Shown: positions 54,608 through 63,162 of the stretch, in pieces
Numbering within the stretch: position 1 is the first letter of the stretch
Layout: each line of letters opens with the position of its first letter
NCBI RefSeq assembly: GCF_026409565.1
Contig: NZ_CP112881.1
Coordinates: forward strand, 620,001-684,000
Direction of reading: 5' to 3'
Origin: Sneathiella aquimaris
GTDB taxonomy: Bacteria > Pseudomonadota > Alphaproteobacteria > Sneathiellales > Sneathiellaceae
DNA length: 64,000 nucleotides
Notes under the pieces: model-generated
What the model was told of the DNA's origin: nothing
Database searches by the model: none
Seen by the model: only the letters and a program-made list of their open reading frames with translations
Position numbers and translations under genes: made by a program

Positions 54608-55651
54608 ATGACGGATCTCAGGATTGACTATCTCACCGAAAAAGAATGGAATTTATTCACTAAACTTTTTCTAGATCATAACTATCGTCAATTTTGGGCG
54701 TTCGGAAATGAAAGCGCAAAAAGATTAGGTGCCATAAGTGAATATGTCGGTATTTACTTAAAGGATGAACTTATCGGAATGGCCAATGTCAGGATTAAAA
54801 AGATACCGTTGTATCCAACTGGCATCGCTTATATCAATGGGGGGCCGATACATCTCAAACAACAAAATGCCGAAGAAAACCTTGAGAATTTTAGGTTTTG
54901 CCTGAAAGCGCTTACAGCAGAATATGTTGCGCAACGTAATCTGGTTTTAAGGGTGAAATGTTCGATTTATGATGAAGAAGGGAATACGGCGCGGGACAGG
55001 GTTTTTCAGAACGATAACTTCAGACGAATTCAACCAGAAGAATGTTACAGAACCTTTTTGGTCGACGTGTCGAAAACCGAAGACGAAATAAGAGCATCTT
55101 TGCACGGAAAATGGCGCAACCAACTTAATCGTGCAGATAAAAATGATTTAACAGTTTTATCTGGAACTGGAAGCGATTTGTTCGAGACATTTGAAAAACT
55201 ATTCGAACAGTTGAAAGAAAAAAAGGGATTTAGTGTTGCGCTTGATGTGGATTTTTATGAAAAAACTCAAACCAAGCTTCCAGAACATGAAAAGTTTTTG
55301 GTTCAAGTCGCACTGAAAAACAATGAAGTCCTATCAGCCCATGTGGGAAGCTATGTCGGGAATACTGCGGTTTATTTATTAGGTGCGTCTAACCCGAAAG
55401 GCAATGAGCTAAAAGCGTCTTACCTTCTTCAATGGTACGCTATTCGAAATGCCAAAAAGTTGGGTTGCGATTGGTATGACCTAGGCGGAGTAGATCCAGC
55501 AGGCAATAAAGGTGTTTATCATTTTAAGAAGGGGTTTAAGGGCACGGATGTGACAGCTGCTGGCCCATATCAAGCGGGAAGTGTAATGAATGTATGCATA
55601 GTCAGTATGGCAGAAAGAGCGTATCGCTTTCTCTTAAAATTAAGATCTTAA
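54608..55651 (+). CDS. FemAB/GNAT-fold aminoacyl- or acyltransferase-like protein 1
   Basis: 347 residues with the duplicated GNAT architecture of FemA/FemX: IAYINGGPIHL in the first half, CSIYDEEGNTARDRVFQNDN, HGKWRNQLNRADKNDL, and the diagnostic C-terminal YLLGASNPKGNELKASYLLQ, WYDLGGVDPAGNKGVYHFKK. FemAB proteins in Gram-negative polysaccharide loci, including exosortase-linked ones, are thought to attach amino acids or acyl groups to sugars. No Ser/Gly peptidoglycan-bridge role is expected here. Followed by the deacetylase after 17 bp. Confidence 0.85.
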   Translation: MTDLRIDYLTEKEWNLFTKLFLDHNYRQFWAFGNESAKRLGAISEYVGIYLKDELIGMANVRIKKIPLYPTGIAYINGGPIHLKQQNAEENLENFRFCLKALTAEYVAQRNLVLRVKCSIYDEEGNTARDRVFQNDNFRRIQPEECYRTFLVDVSKTEDEIRASLHGKWRNQLNRADKNDLTVLSGTGSDLFETFEKLFEQLKEKKGFSVALDVDFYEKTQTKLPEHEKFLVQVALKNNEVLSAHVGSYVGNTAVYLLGASNPKGNELKASYLLQWYAIRNAKKLGCDWYDLGGVDPAGNKGVYHFKKGFKGTDVTAAGPYQAGSVMNVCIVSMAERAYRFLLKLRS

Positions 55652-55668
55652 GTTTGGTGATATTATAA

Positions 55669-56418
55669 ATGATAAATTTTCTTAATAGGGCTTCTCGGAA
55701 GATCAACCGATATCTGGCGCGTATTTCACCTGTGAAAACATCGACGCAGATTTTCAACGCTCCAATAGTGAGTTTTACGTTTGATGATTGCGCTAAAAGC
55801 GCCATCACCCGGGGCGCTAAAATTCTTGAAAGTAAAGGGATTTGCGGTACTTATTATGTTTGTGGAGGCCTGACCGACAAACTTGAAAACAACACAATCT
55901 GTCACAGTTTAGAAGATCTAATGGGCCTGAAGGCGAAAGGCCACGAGATCGCGTCTCATCTGTTTAATCATGTGCGCTGCGAAGAGCTAACCGCAGATGA
56001 AATCAGGGAAGAGTTCTCTAAAAGCAAAGAGTTTTTATCACAGTTCGGTTTGGAGCTTAATCGGACTAATTTTTCTTATCCCTTTGGATCGATAAATATG
56101 CGGGCCAAAAAAGAAGCCGCTCGTGAGTTTGCTACCGCGCGGGGTATCGCCAACGGTATAAATGTCTCCAAAATTGACCTAGCCTGTTTGAAAGCCAACG
56201 CGTTGTATGCGGATGACGTTTCAAGGGGCGTCATTACAGAGTTGATTGATCAGACAATTCGTGATTCGGGCTGGCTCATATTCTATACTCACGATGTTGA
56301 TGAAAACCCGACAAAATATGGCATTACGCCTGAACTCCTTAAATTTGCTGCAGAATACGCAAAAAATAAAGGGTGCAGTATTCGGCCAATTTCCGATGTT
56401 GTAGAGCAATACTTCTAG
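55669..56418 (+). CDS. Polysaccharide deacetylase (CE4/NodB-like)
   Basis: Removes N-acetyl groups from the polysaccharide or its precursor. NodB motifs: VSFTFDDCAKSAITRGAKIL (catalytic and metal Asp), HEIASHLFNHVRC (metal His-x3-His), FSYPFGSINMRAKKEA, and a late GWLIFYTHDVDENP (motif 5 His). 249 residues, no clear signal peptide. Last gene of the plus-strand block: its stop codon (56416-56418) abuts the stop of the convergent beta-helix gene with no base between. Confidence 0.9.
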   Translation: MINFLNRASRKINRYLARISPVKTSTQIFNAPIVSFTFDDCAKSAITRGAKILESKGICGTYYVCGGLTDKLENNTICHSLEDLMGLKAKGHEIASHLFNHVRCEELTADEIREEFSKSKEFLSQFGLELNRTNFSYPFGSINMRAKKEAAREFATARGIANGINVSKIDLACLKANALYADDVSRGVITELIDQTIRDSGWLIFYTHDVDENPTKYGITPELLKFAAEYAKNKGCSIRPISDVVEQYF

Positions 56419-57747
56419 TTATTGGGACGGGGAGTATTGGAAAGCGCCAACGTCACTCCTTTCTGATTTGGGCCTGGGACGGCCTTTAATATCAGTTTGT
56501 GTTTTGAACAGCATATTTGCCTTTTTTCGGGCTGGACTGTTTTCTTTTAGGTTGAAGTTAAAATTCTCAGGATCTTGAAAAATTTCGTTTTTATTTGAAA
56601 TTTGTAGGTTGCTATGTCTGAAGACCCCGGGGATCTTTTTTCCAAATGAAGCCGCAATGTTATTAGCGATAACAGATCCGGAAGACGCCATCCCTTTTTT
56701 ATGATTAAATATTTTGATACTTGCGGGCCCCGGTTTTCGGTCGTTAGGGTCAATAACAGTATTATGAATAATTCGGACGTTTTTTGCGCCCATCACTGTT
56801 ATGCCGTGCCAGTGGTCAACAACGACCAAATTGTTTTCGATGATCCAGTTTTCATACATTCCATCAAAAAGGCCGATCCCTTGCATTGCGCAAGTAAATT
56901 TGGCGTTTGGATTGTCAGATCCGATAAACGTGTTTCCTCTTAATACCACGTTAGAGATTGTTCCTCGTCCCGTTCGTCCATTGGGTCCACTGGACCAGGA
57001 TTGAAAGCCATCATCATGATTTTGATCTACTTTGATGCAGTTCTTGACGGTATTGCCTTCGAACAACAAATCGTTCGCTAAACCTCTCATTCCATCTGCT
57101 GAAAACTGATCGATAACGTTGTTCTTCACAACTGAGTTCTCTCCCATCACGGTAATACCGTTTCCAACATTGGTAAGTAGGTTGTTTGAGATGCTCACGT
57201 TTCTTCCGCTGGAACGAATTCCGTCGGAGGCTTTTTCATGCCAGTCTTTTTGCGACCATCGTGACGCGTCAGGAATAGACTGAATATTGAGATTCGTCAG
57301 CGAAATAGAGCTGCTCTTTTTGTCAATAAGGACAAGTTTGGTTTTCTTGTAGTCTTTCGCAAGAGATCCGTTGATTTTTAGGTTATGGAGAACCCAGTTT
57401 TGGCTCGAATTAATTAGGATGCTGCTGAATTCAGCCTTCTCCCCTTTGGCCGATGTTACTGTTACCGGCTTCTTATTTTTACGGTTCTTGATCGTTAGTG
57501 CTCCGTAATTTCCTCCCGACAATATGAGTGTGTCTCCCGACTCCAGAATGTTTTTAGACATTGCTTTTTTAAGCGTGGACCAGGGATTTTGCTGGCTTCC
57601 GTTCTCACCAGCGTAAGGAGCGCGATTTATATCAACATAAATATTTTTAGCGGTAACATTTGTCGCCAACAAAATGATTGGCATTGCAATCAAAATAAAG
57701 ATCCTCAGTGACAAAATATTTTTCTGCACTAGTTTAATATTAGGCAT
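56419..57747 (-). CDS. Exported right-handed parallel beta-helix protein
   Basis: 442 residues with a signal peptide (about 1-33, LSLRIFILIAMPIILLATNV then TA-K). The rest is a parallel beta-helix of the pectate-lyase/epimerase superfamily with N-x-N-type turns (VSISNNLLTNVGNGITVMGE, VVKNNVIDQFSADGMRG) and a His/Asp cluster DQNHDDGFQSW (His244) and DHWHGITV (His314). It aligns by eye with the beta-helix of the 2044-residue protein. In the EPS operon such a protein is expected to be a lyase or epimerase acting in the periplasm during export; no catalytic activity is proven. Last gene of the minus-strand block. Confidence 0.85.
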   Translation of the reverse strand: MPNIKLVQKNILSLRIFILIAMPIILLATNVTAKNIYVDINRAPYAGENGSQQNPWSTLKKAMSKNILESGDTLILSGGNYGALTIKNRKNKKPVTVTSAKGEKAEFSSILINSSQNWVLHNLKINGSLAKDYKKTKLVLIDKKSSSISLTNLNIQSIPDASRWSQKDWHEKASDGIRSSGRNVSISNNLLTNVGNGITVMGENSVVKNNVIDQFSADGMRGLANDLLFEGNTVKNCIKVDQNHDDGFQSWSSGPNGRTGRGTISNVVLRGNTFIGSDNPNAKFTCAMQGIGLFDGMYENWIIENNLVVVDHWHGITVMGAKNVRIIHNTVIDPNDRKPGPASIKIFNHKKGMASSGSVIANNIAASFGKKIPGVFRHSNLQISNKNEIFQDPENFNFNLKENSPARKKANMLFKTQTDIKGRPRPKSERSDVGAFQYSPSQ

Positions 57748-57782
57748 TTGACCTCTTTCGGGATTTACCTGACGATCACAGC

Positions 57783-58847
57783 TTATCTGCGTAGAATGCG
57801 TTTGATGATTTCTTTCGCTCTAGTTTTTAGATGTCCCGGGAAATGTAGTGCGCGGTTTGTCACGGTATAATGTTCGGAGACGCGCTTAACTTCTGCCGGT
57901 GAGAATTCTCCCTTATATTTGTAAATATAATAGTGGGAGTTGTCAGAGGTTACTGTTGAATCATATCCTTCCAAGTCAAACCTGTGGCATCCGGATTTTT
58001 TTGCCCATTTCATACCTTCGAGCCATAGTAATGGAGAGATTCTAAGGTTTTTAAGCTCTTTAAGCTTTTCTGTATCACCTGCAAAATGACGTCCATGGGC
58101 TGTGACGTTACTTCTATATATTTGCAATCCTGCGATCACAGTTTTTTCATGCAAGGCACATAAAACGATCCCATTTTCGCCTTTTTTGTAAAAGTTTTCA
58201 AACGAGAAAGCCATGCTCTGTGAGTCTAACTCGGAAAGGTGACGATTTTTTCTAAGATTGTTTAATAGTGCAAGAAATTCGAGATATGTCGACTTGTCAG
58301 TAATTGGTTGTACGGTGATTTCCTGCCTTTCAGCCCTTCGGGTTTCTCTACGTGCACTTTTTGAAAAGGCAGAGAAAATTTCATCTTCACTTCTAGTTAA
58401 ATCAACAATGCCGGTTTTGCGGAATGGTTGGGGTTCGGCGGAAGAAAAGCCCGCATCCTTTAAAACTCGATGAGCGATTAGTGCGTCTTCTTCTAACCAA
58501 TAAGGGGAGACATTCAATCGGCCAACGTTTTTAAAAATAGTCTGTTTTTTAAGGTTATTGATAAACGAATAAAAATCATCCTCATTATTAATGATCGGCC
58601 CACTTAGTATATTGGCTTGTGAGAATTTATTTTTAAAGATTCGGCTGGGAACAAGGCTGGCTAACGCAACCGCGCTAATCGTGTTTTCTTTTCTACCGAT
58701 TAAGAAGTAGCAGGCGTTTCCTTCCGCTTTCTCAATATTTGCAAAAACAGGGAGTTGTCTAGGATGCTGATTTTTAGAATTCTCCAAAAAACCTTCCCAT
58801 TCAATTTGTAACGGCCCGTCGAGAGACTTGAAGCATTCAATTTGCAT
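57783..58847 (-). CDS. FemAB/GNAT-fold transferase-like protein 2
   Basis: 354 residues, GNAT-type double domain: NVGRLNVSPYWLEEDALIAH, PFRKTGIVDLTRSEDEIFSA, SKSARRETRRAERQEITVQP (the basic helix common in FemAB-like proteins of polysaccharide loci) and the diagnostic HRFDLEGYDSTVTSDNSHYY. Likely acyl/aminoacyl transfer to the polysaccharide or lipid-linked precursor, substrate unknown. It overlaps the preceding DegT gene by 11 bp and is 35 bp before the beta-helix gene, so the minus-strand block is a tightly packed operon. Confidence 0.83.
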   Translation of the reverse strand: MQIECFKSLDGPLQIEWEGFLENSKNQHPRQLPVFANIEKAEGNACYFLIGRKENTISAVALASLVPSRIFKNKFSQANILSGPIINNEDDFYSFINNLKKQTIFKNVGRLNVSPYWLEEDALIAHRVLKDAGFSSAEPQPFRKTGIVDLTRSEDEIFSAFSKSARRETRRAERQEITVQPITDKSTYLEFLALLNNLRKNRHLSELDSQSMAFSFENFYKKGENGIVLCALHEKTVIAGLQIYRSNVTAHGRHFAGDTEKLKELKNLRISPLLWLEGMKWAKKSGCHRFDLEGYDSTVTSDNSHYYIYKYKGEFSPAEVKRVSEHYTVTNRALHFPGHLKTRAKEIIKRILRR

Positions 58848-60054
58848 GTTTTTTACCTGTTGGAATAAAGGCGGGTGCTGCTTTAAGGTCTCTTAGAATG
58901 AATTCAAGCGTTTTAACCATGTAGTCAATTTGTACACTATCAAGGTATTGATGAATAGGAAGAGAGACCAAGTGGTTCTTTAAAAAGCACGCTGATTTTT
59001 GGTCCTGCCAATCTAACTGTGAATGGAAACCTGACCACCAGGGTGTCGCTGCGATACCCGCGACGTTTAATGCGTCACAAACAGAACCTTGCTTCTCTAC
59101 AAGTATAGGGAACGAAAGAGGACAGGTTTCTGATGTGATTTCAGAAAACAAAGGAGACATTCCGCTTAAGTTTTTCGTCTTTTTTGCTAAATATTCGAAG
59201 TTCTGCTTTCGCTTTTCCCTTGTTATATCAGGGTCATAGCGTTCCAATAGTGCTTTAGTGATGCTACTAATTTTTGAGTTGTTAAAAGCCGTTTTGTAGT
59301 AATAGTGCTGAGGCATGTCTGGAAAATCAGTTTGATCTTTTGCTGATGAAATATTCGGCTCGTTAGCGTCAGGTTTTAATTTAGCTATGAGTTTAGAGTA
59401 GAGGTTCTTGCCTAAGAGAGTTTGCAAACCAGCTCTGACTAAAGCTTTTTCTACAAATAATTTGGGAAGAGAATTGCTGAAATGAGTTGAGATCGTGTTT
59501 GTATTATCGATAAGTGCGCCTCCCCCGATTGAAGGAAAGAACTTGTAGAAACAAAATATCGCATAAGCGCCAAAACTTCCGGCAGGGTGACCATTGAGTT
59601 CAGAAAAGAGAGATAATGCGCAATCTTCTATTACAACAGCGCCTATCTGGTCAGCGTATTCACAGATTTCCGCTATGTTTGGTTGGACGACACCAAAATA
59701 GTGAATGATGTAAATCGCTTTTGTCTTTTCACTTGCCTTAGCCTTTATGTCTTCTAGAGAGATAGTTGTGTCTATATTGATACTGTATAACACGATCTTT
59801 GCACCAGCCTTTATGGCAGGATCAACCTCCGATCCGCAATTAAACGAAGGCATCAAAATCTCATCGCCTTCTTGAAAATCTAGTTGTTTCATGACTTCGA
59901 AAATACCGGTCCGGGCATTTGCACAGTAATAGACATTTGACCTATTGAATCTGCTTTCTAGGGTTTCCACCACATTCCCTATCGATTTTTTTCTAAGTAA
60001 ATTAGAAAAGCTAATCGTTGGATCTTCACAGTTGAGCACTCTCTCAGTTTTCAT
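58837..60054 (-). CDS. DegT/DnrJ/EryC1/StrS-family aminotransferase
   Basis: PLP-dependent sugar aminotransferase fold, 405 residues. N-terminal CANARTGIFEVMKQL and EILMPSFNCGSEVDPAIKAG, a VVIEDCALSL segment with the PLP-contacting Asp, and the catalytic Lys in IFCFYKFFPSIGGGALID. Family members make amino-deoxy sugars from keto-sugars; that would supply an amino sugar whose modification fits the neighbouring acyltransferases. One bp separates it from the upstream GNAT gene. No sugar-nucleotide dehydratase is seen in the window. Confidence 0.88.
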   Translation of the reverse strand: MKTERVLNCEDPTISFSNLLRKKSIGNVVETLESRFNRSNVYYCANARTGIFEVMKQLDFQEGDEILMPSFNCGSEVDPAIKAGAKIVLYSINIDTTISLEDIKAKASEKTKAIYIIHYFGVVQPNIAEICEYADQIGAVVIEDCALSLFSELNGHPAGSFGAYAIFCFYKFFPSIGGGALIDNTNTISTHFSNSLPKLFVEKALVRAGLQTLLGKNLYSKLIAKLKPDANEPNISSAKDQTDFPDMPQHYYYKTAFNNSKISSITKALLERYDPDITREKRKQNFEYLAKKTKNLSGMSPLFSEITSETCPLSFPILVEKQGSVCDALNVAGIAATPWWSGFHSQLDWQDQKSACFLKNHLVSLPIHQYLDSVQIDYMVKTLEFILRDLKAAPAFIPTGKKHAN

Positions 60055-60055
60055 T

Positions 60056-60802
60056 TTATAGGATTTCCTGAGCTGGCACTGGAGCTTTCAATAAATTCGT
60101 TTGCCGTTTACCAGAGCGCTTATACTCTGCCACATATCCAAGATAGCTCCACCCCATTCGTGCAAGCGAGGATTGTGTGGTTGTGTTGTAATCTCTACAG
60201 TTTACGAAAAAGAGCGTAGTTCCAAATTGAGCCCGGTGGATCATCAATTGCCATAAAAACTTGTCGAAAAGCTTTTTACCGCGATATTCAGGAAAAACTG
60301 TTGTTTGCCACACAAGTTCAGCATTGTCAGGAAGCGGTACAAAGAAATCACGCGCTTGTTGATTGTTTCTGAGCCAGCCCAATCCTGCTGTTTTTCCGTC
60401 AATTTCTCCAACAATTAGTTGATACTCGAGATCCGTGAGCCAGCCAAAGTCACCCCAACCAAGAGACTCTTGCTCATCTCTCAATCTCGCTAAAACCTCA
60501 GCGTCCAAGTCTTCCCAATTTAGGATTACGCGAAATTTGAGGCCTGGAAACGCAGATTTGTCTTTGTAATCCATGTTGGAAATGTCGAGGGAATAGATGT
60601 AATGATGCTTGCTGAACAAGGTGTCGCGAACTGATCGGATGAACTGGCGCAAAAACGGAAGCCAACCTTTTTTCCAGGCAGACTTGAGTAAAATAACTTT
60701 TTGTTTTTGCGTGGCCAACTCTTTTGTTCTCCGTTGAAAGCGAATGATAACGAGTAAATTTTGGTACAGCTTATAATATACTGACATCCTATCACGTTTC
60801 AT
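60056..60802 (-). CDS. GNAT-family acetyltransferase
   Basis: 248 residues with a single GNAT domain: KFRVILNWEDLDAEVLARLR, KTAGLGWLRNNQQARDFFVP, VFPEYRGKKLFDKFLWQLMI (motif A, acetyl-CoA pyrophosphate loop of the R-G-K/G type) and FVNCRDYNTTTQSSLARMGW. First gene of the minus-strand block. No good Shine-Dalgarno fits the ATG at 60802; the ATG at 60787 (MSVYYKLYQ) is the alternative. Target unknown; likely the amino sugar or polysaccharide. Confidence 0.82.
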   Translation of the reverse strand: MKRDRMSVYYKLYQNLLVIIRFQRRTKELATQKQKVILLKSAWKKGWLPFLRQFIRSVRDTLFSKHHYIYSLDISNMDYKDKSAFPGLKFRVILNWEDLDAEVLARLRDEQESLGWGDFGWLTDLEYQLIVGEIDGKTAGLGWLRNNQQARDFFVPLPDNAELVWQTTVFPEYRGKKLFDKFLWQLMIHRAQFGTTLFFVNCRDYNTTTQSSLARMGWSYLGYVAEYKRSGKRQTNLLKAPVPAQEIL

Positions 60803-60989
60803 TTAATAGAATGAAAGCATCAACAATTTATTACGAATTGTTTCATTTATTTTCCGAACGTTAAGGTGAAATTAAAGTCATTAACGCATTTACTTTGATA
60901 AGGTTTTTATAGAAAACGAACAAAAGAGACGTTTAGAAAATCGTATTTGGCTTTGTTTTTTTAATGGCAAATTTTTGAAAGTAATAAAA

Positions 60990-61931
60990 ATGAATCCGGA
61001 AGTGTCCGTCATTATTGTTAGCTGGAATGTAAAAGAAATGGTTTTGGATTGCGTCAGAAGTGTTTTGGCGCAGACAAAGGCGACGTGTGAGGTGATTGTC
61101 ATTGACAACGCCAGCGGTGACGGAACTGTCGAAGCGATATCTGCTGAATTTTCGGACGTCTGTATTATAGCCAATGATGATAATATAGGTTTTGCGGCGG
61201 CAAATAATCAGGGGATCGAGATATCCAAGGGTGACTATATTCTATTGTTAAACCCGGACACGCTCATTGTCGGTGATGCCATAGATCAGATGCTTGAATG
61301 GATGAAGAAAGATAGAACGGTAGGATGTGGTGGATGCCAGGTTTATGAAGCCGAGGACGTAATTCAAAGAACCTGCTTTAGCGACCCTGGCCCTTGGAAC
61401 ATTTTTCTTGTTCAAACTGGACTTCACAGGCTGACGATCTTGAGAAAATTCCTGGGTAAGCCAGAATATTCATGGTGGGATCGGCGGTCAGAAATGGATG
61501 TCGACGTTGTCTCCGGGATGTTTATGATGGTGCCAAAAACAGTGATTGATGATATCGGGTCAATGGATGACGCTTTCTTTGTTTACTCTGAAGAGGCCGA
61601 TTGGTGCCGCCGGATTCGAAAAGGCGGATATCGGTGCGTTTTTACTCCTATTGCAAAAATCATTCATCGGGACGGCGGGAATAAAAGCACCTATCAAATT
61701 CGCCCCAAAATGTATATCCAATTGCAAAAAAGCCAACTTATTTATGTGCGTAAGCACTACGGCTTGTCAGGGTATATATTAGTAAAATTTCTGTATCTGG
61801 CTGCAATGTCAACAAGGGTATTGAGTTTCGGCCTCTTATCATTGTTATCGGCGAACCACCGGTTTAGAGGGAACGCTTCTCTTGCGCTTAAAGCAATACA
61901 ATTCCATTTGTTTTCCAAGGAACCGGTGTAA
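60990..61931 (+). CDS. GT2-family glycosyltransferase (WbbL-like)
   Basis: Inverting glycosyltransferase of 313 residues, rhamnosyltransferase-like. GT-A signatures: SVIIVSWNVKEMVLDCVRSV, VIVIDNASGDGTVEAI, GFAAANNQGIEISKGDYILL and the metal motif LNPDTLIVG; acceptor side SGMFMMVPKTVIDDIGSMDD, SEEADWCRRIRKGGYRCVF. ATG at 60990 chosen (MNPEVSVII), avoiding an upstream TTG. Begins the third transcription block, divergent from the GNAT gene across 187 bp that show nothing else clear. Confidence 0.92.
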   Translation: MNPEVSVIIVSWNVKEMVLDCVRSVLAQTKATCEVIVIDNASGDGTVEAISAEFSDVCIIANDDNIGFAAANNQGIEISKGDYILLLNPDTLIVGDAIDQMLEWMKKDRTVGCGGCQVYEAEDVIQRTCFSDPGPWNIFLVQTGLHRLTILRKFLGKPEYSWWDRRSEMDVDVVSGMFMMVPKTVIDDIGSMDDAFFVYSEEADWCRRIRKGGYRCVFTPIAKIIHRDGGNKSTYQIRPKMYIQLQKSQLIYVRKHYGLSGYILVKFLYLAAMSTRVLSFGLLSLLSANHRFRGNASLALKAIQFHLFSKEPV

Positions 61932-61935
61932 GTTG

Positions 61936-63162
61936 ATGGATAAAGATATCAATTTGCTGGGAATAAAGTCGAACACTGGTTTGTCGGTGAAAGTACTGAG
62001 ATCCTGTTCGGATTTGCAGGCATATAGTTCGCAATGGGATGGATTTGTCGAGAAAAACGGCAGTGATATATATTTTACCATCGACTGGCTTCAAACATGG
62101 CTGGAGTTCTACGGAGCAAACTCTAAAATTTACTGTTTTCTAGTATATTGTGATGACCAAGTGGTCGCGGCAGTGCCGTTGGGTGTTGATAAACTTGGTT
62201 TTGGTCCATTTTCAATTCGTCTCGCTCGATTACTTGGGGCATATGGAACGATTGCGGTCTTTAATCTTGCAATTTCACCTGGTTTTGAAAAACAGGTTTT
62301 AGAGAGTGTGACCGAGTATTTGACAGAAGAAAATTGTTGCGATTGCATATCTATGTCTCCGTTATCAGGGCAGTCAGGATTTAGTCAATTTTTAGCCTCA
62401 GAACCAGCTCAATCCGGTCACGCATGGAAGATGGAAATATCAAATATAGGTCTTCACACTCTGTTTGAGCTTCCAGAGAGTTATGATCAATATCTTGGAT
62501 CTTTGGGAAAAAGTAAGGGGAAGAAAATTCGATATGAAGAGCGCCTACTTTCCAAAAACTTTGATGTTGTAAACCGGGCCATCGACGGACCAGAGGCCAA
62601 CGAATATTTTGACACATTTGTCGAGTTGCATACCAAATTATGGAATGAGCAAGGAAAACTTGGTCATTTTGGAGACTGGCCGCAAAGTTTGGAATTTAAT
62701 CGAGCGTTAATTCGAAAATTCAGTCAAAAAGGAAAGGTCAAATTTTATGAGCTATCAACTGAAGGGCGCCCGCTCTCGATAGGCTATAGCTATGAGTTTG
62801 GCAAAACGTCCCATAATCGGTTAACCGCGAGAGATACAGATCCAAAATTAAAAAAATTTGGTCTAGGTCGGTTAGGTTACGTCAAGATTCTACAATTGCT
62901 TATTGAAGAAGGAAAACGAATAGAGGAAACAGGGCCCGGGCATTACGACTACAAAGTTTCAATTGGCGGTAAAGAGTATCAAATGATGCGTTTGCTGATT
63001 GCTCGGAATTCGATCGTTGCAAAAGCAAAAACGAAAATTTACCAAAAATTGTATGATGGTCTCAATTTTCTATATTATCGGGTTTGGTTTTTAAAAATCT
63101 CTCCCAAAATTTTTAAAAAAAATGCCCCTCTATGGTCCTTTTGGATTCGGGCTAAACTGTAA
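61936..63162 (+). CDS. GNAT-fold protein, CelD/BcsL-like
   Basis: 408 residues of the acetyltransferase group common in cellulose- and EPS-associated loci. SQWDGFVEKNGSDIYFTIDW, GPFSIRLARLLGAYGTIA, GKSKGKKIRYEERLLSKNFD (basic helix), and late ETGPGHYDYKVSIGGKEYQM, which matches the typical D-F-x-G-x-E-x-Y-K end region. Start at the ATG at 61936, 4 bp after the GT2 stop; the longer frame runs into GT2. Substrate unknown. It overlaps the flippase ATG by one base. Confidence 0.84.
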   Translation: MDKDINLLGIKSNTGLSVKVLRSCSDLQAYSSQWDGFVEKNGSDIYFTIDWLQTWLEFYGANSKIYCFLVYCDDQVVAAVPLGVDKLGFGPFSIRLARLLGAYGTIAVFNLAISPGFEKQVLESVTEYLTEENCCDCISMSPLSGQSGFSQFLASEPAQSGHAWKMEISNIGLHTLFELPESYDQYLGSLGKSKGKKIRYEERLLSKNFDVVNRAIDGPEANEYFDTFVELHTKLWNEQGKLGHFGDWPQSLEFNRALIRKFSQKGKVKFYELSTEGRPLSIGYSYEFGKTSHNRLTARDTDPKLKKFGLGRLGYVKILQLLIEEGKRIEETGPGHYDYKVSIGGKEYQMMRLLIARNSIVAKAKTKIYQKLYDGLNFLYYRVWFLKISPKIFKKNAPLWSFWIRAKL

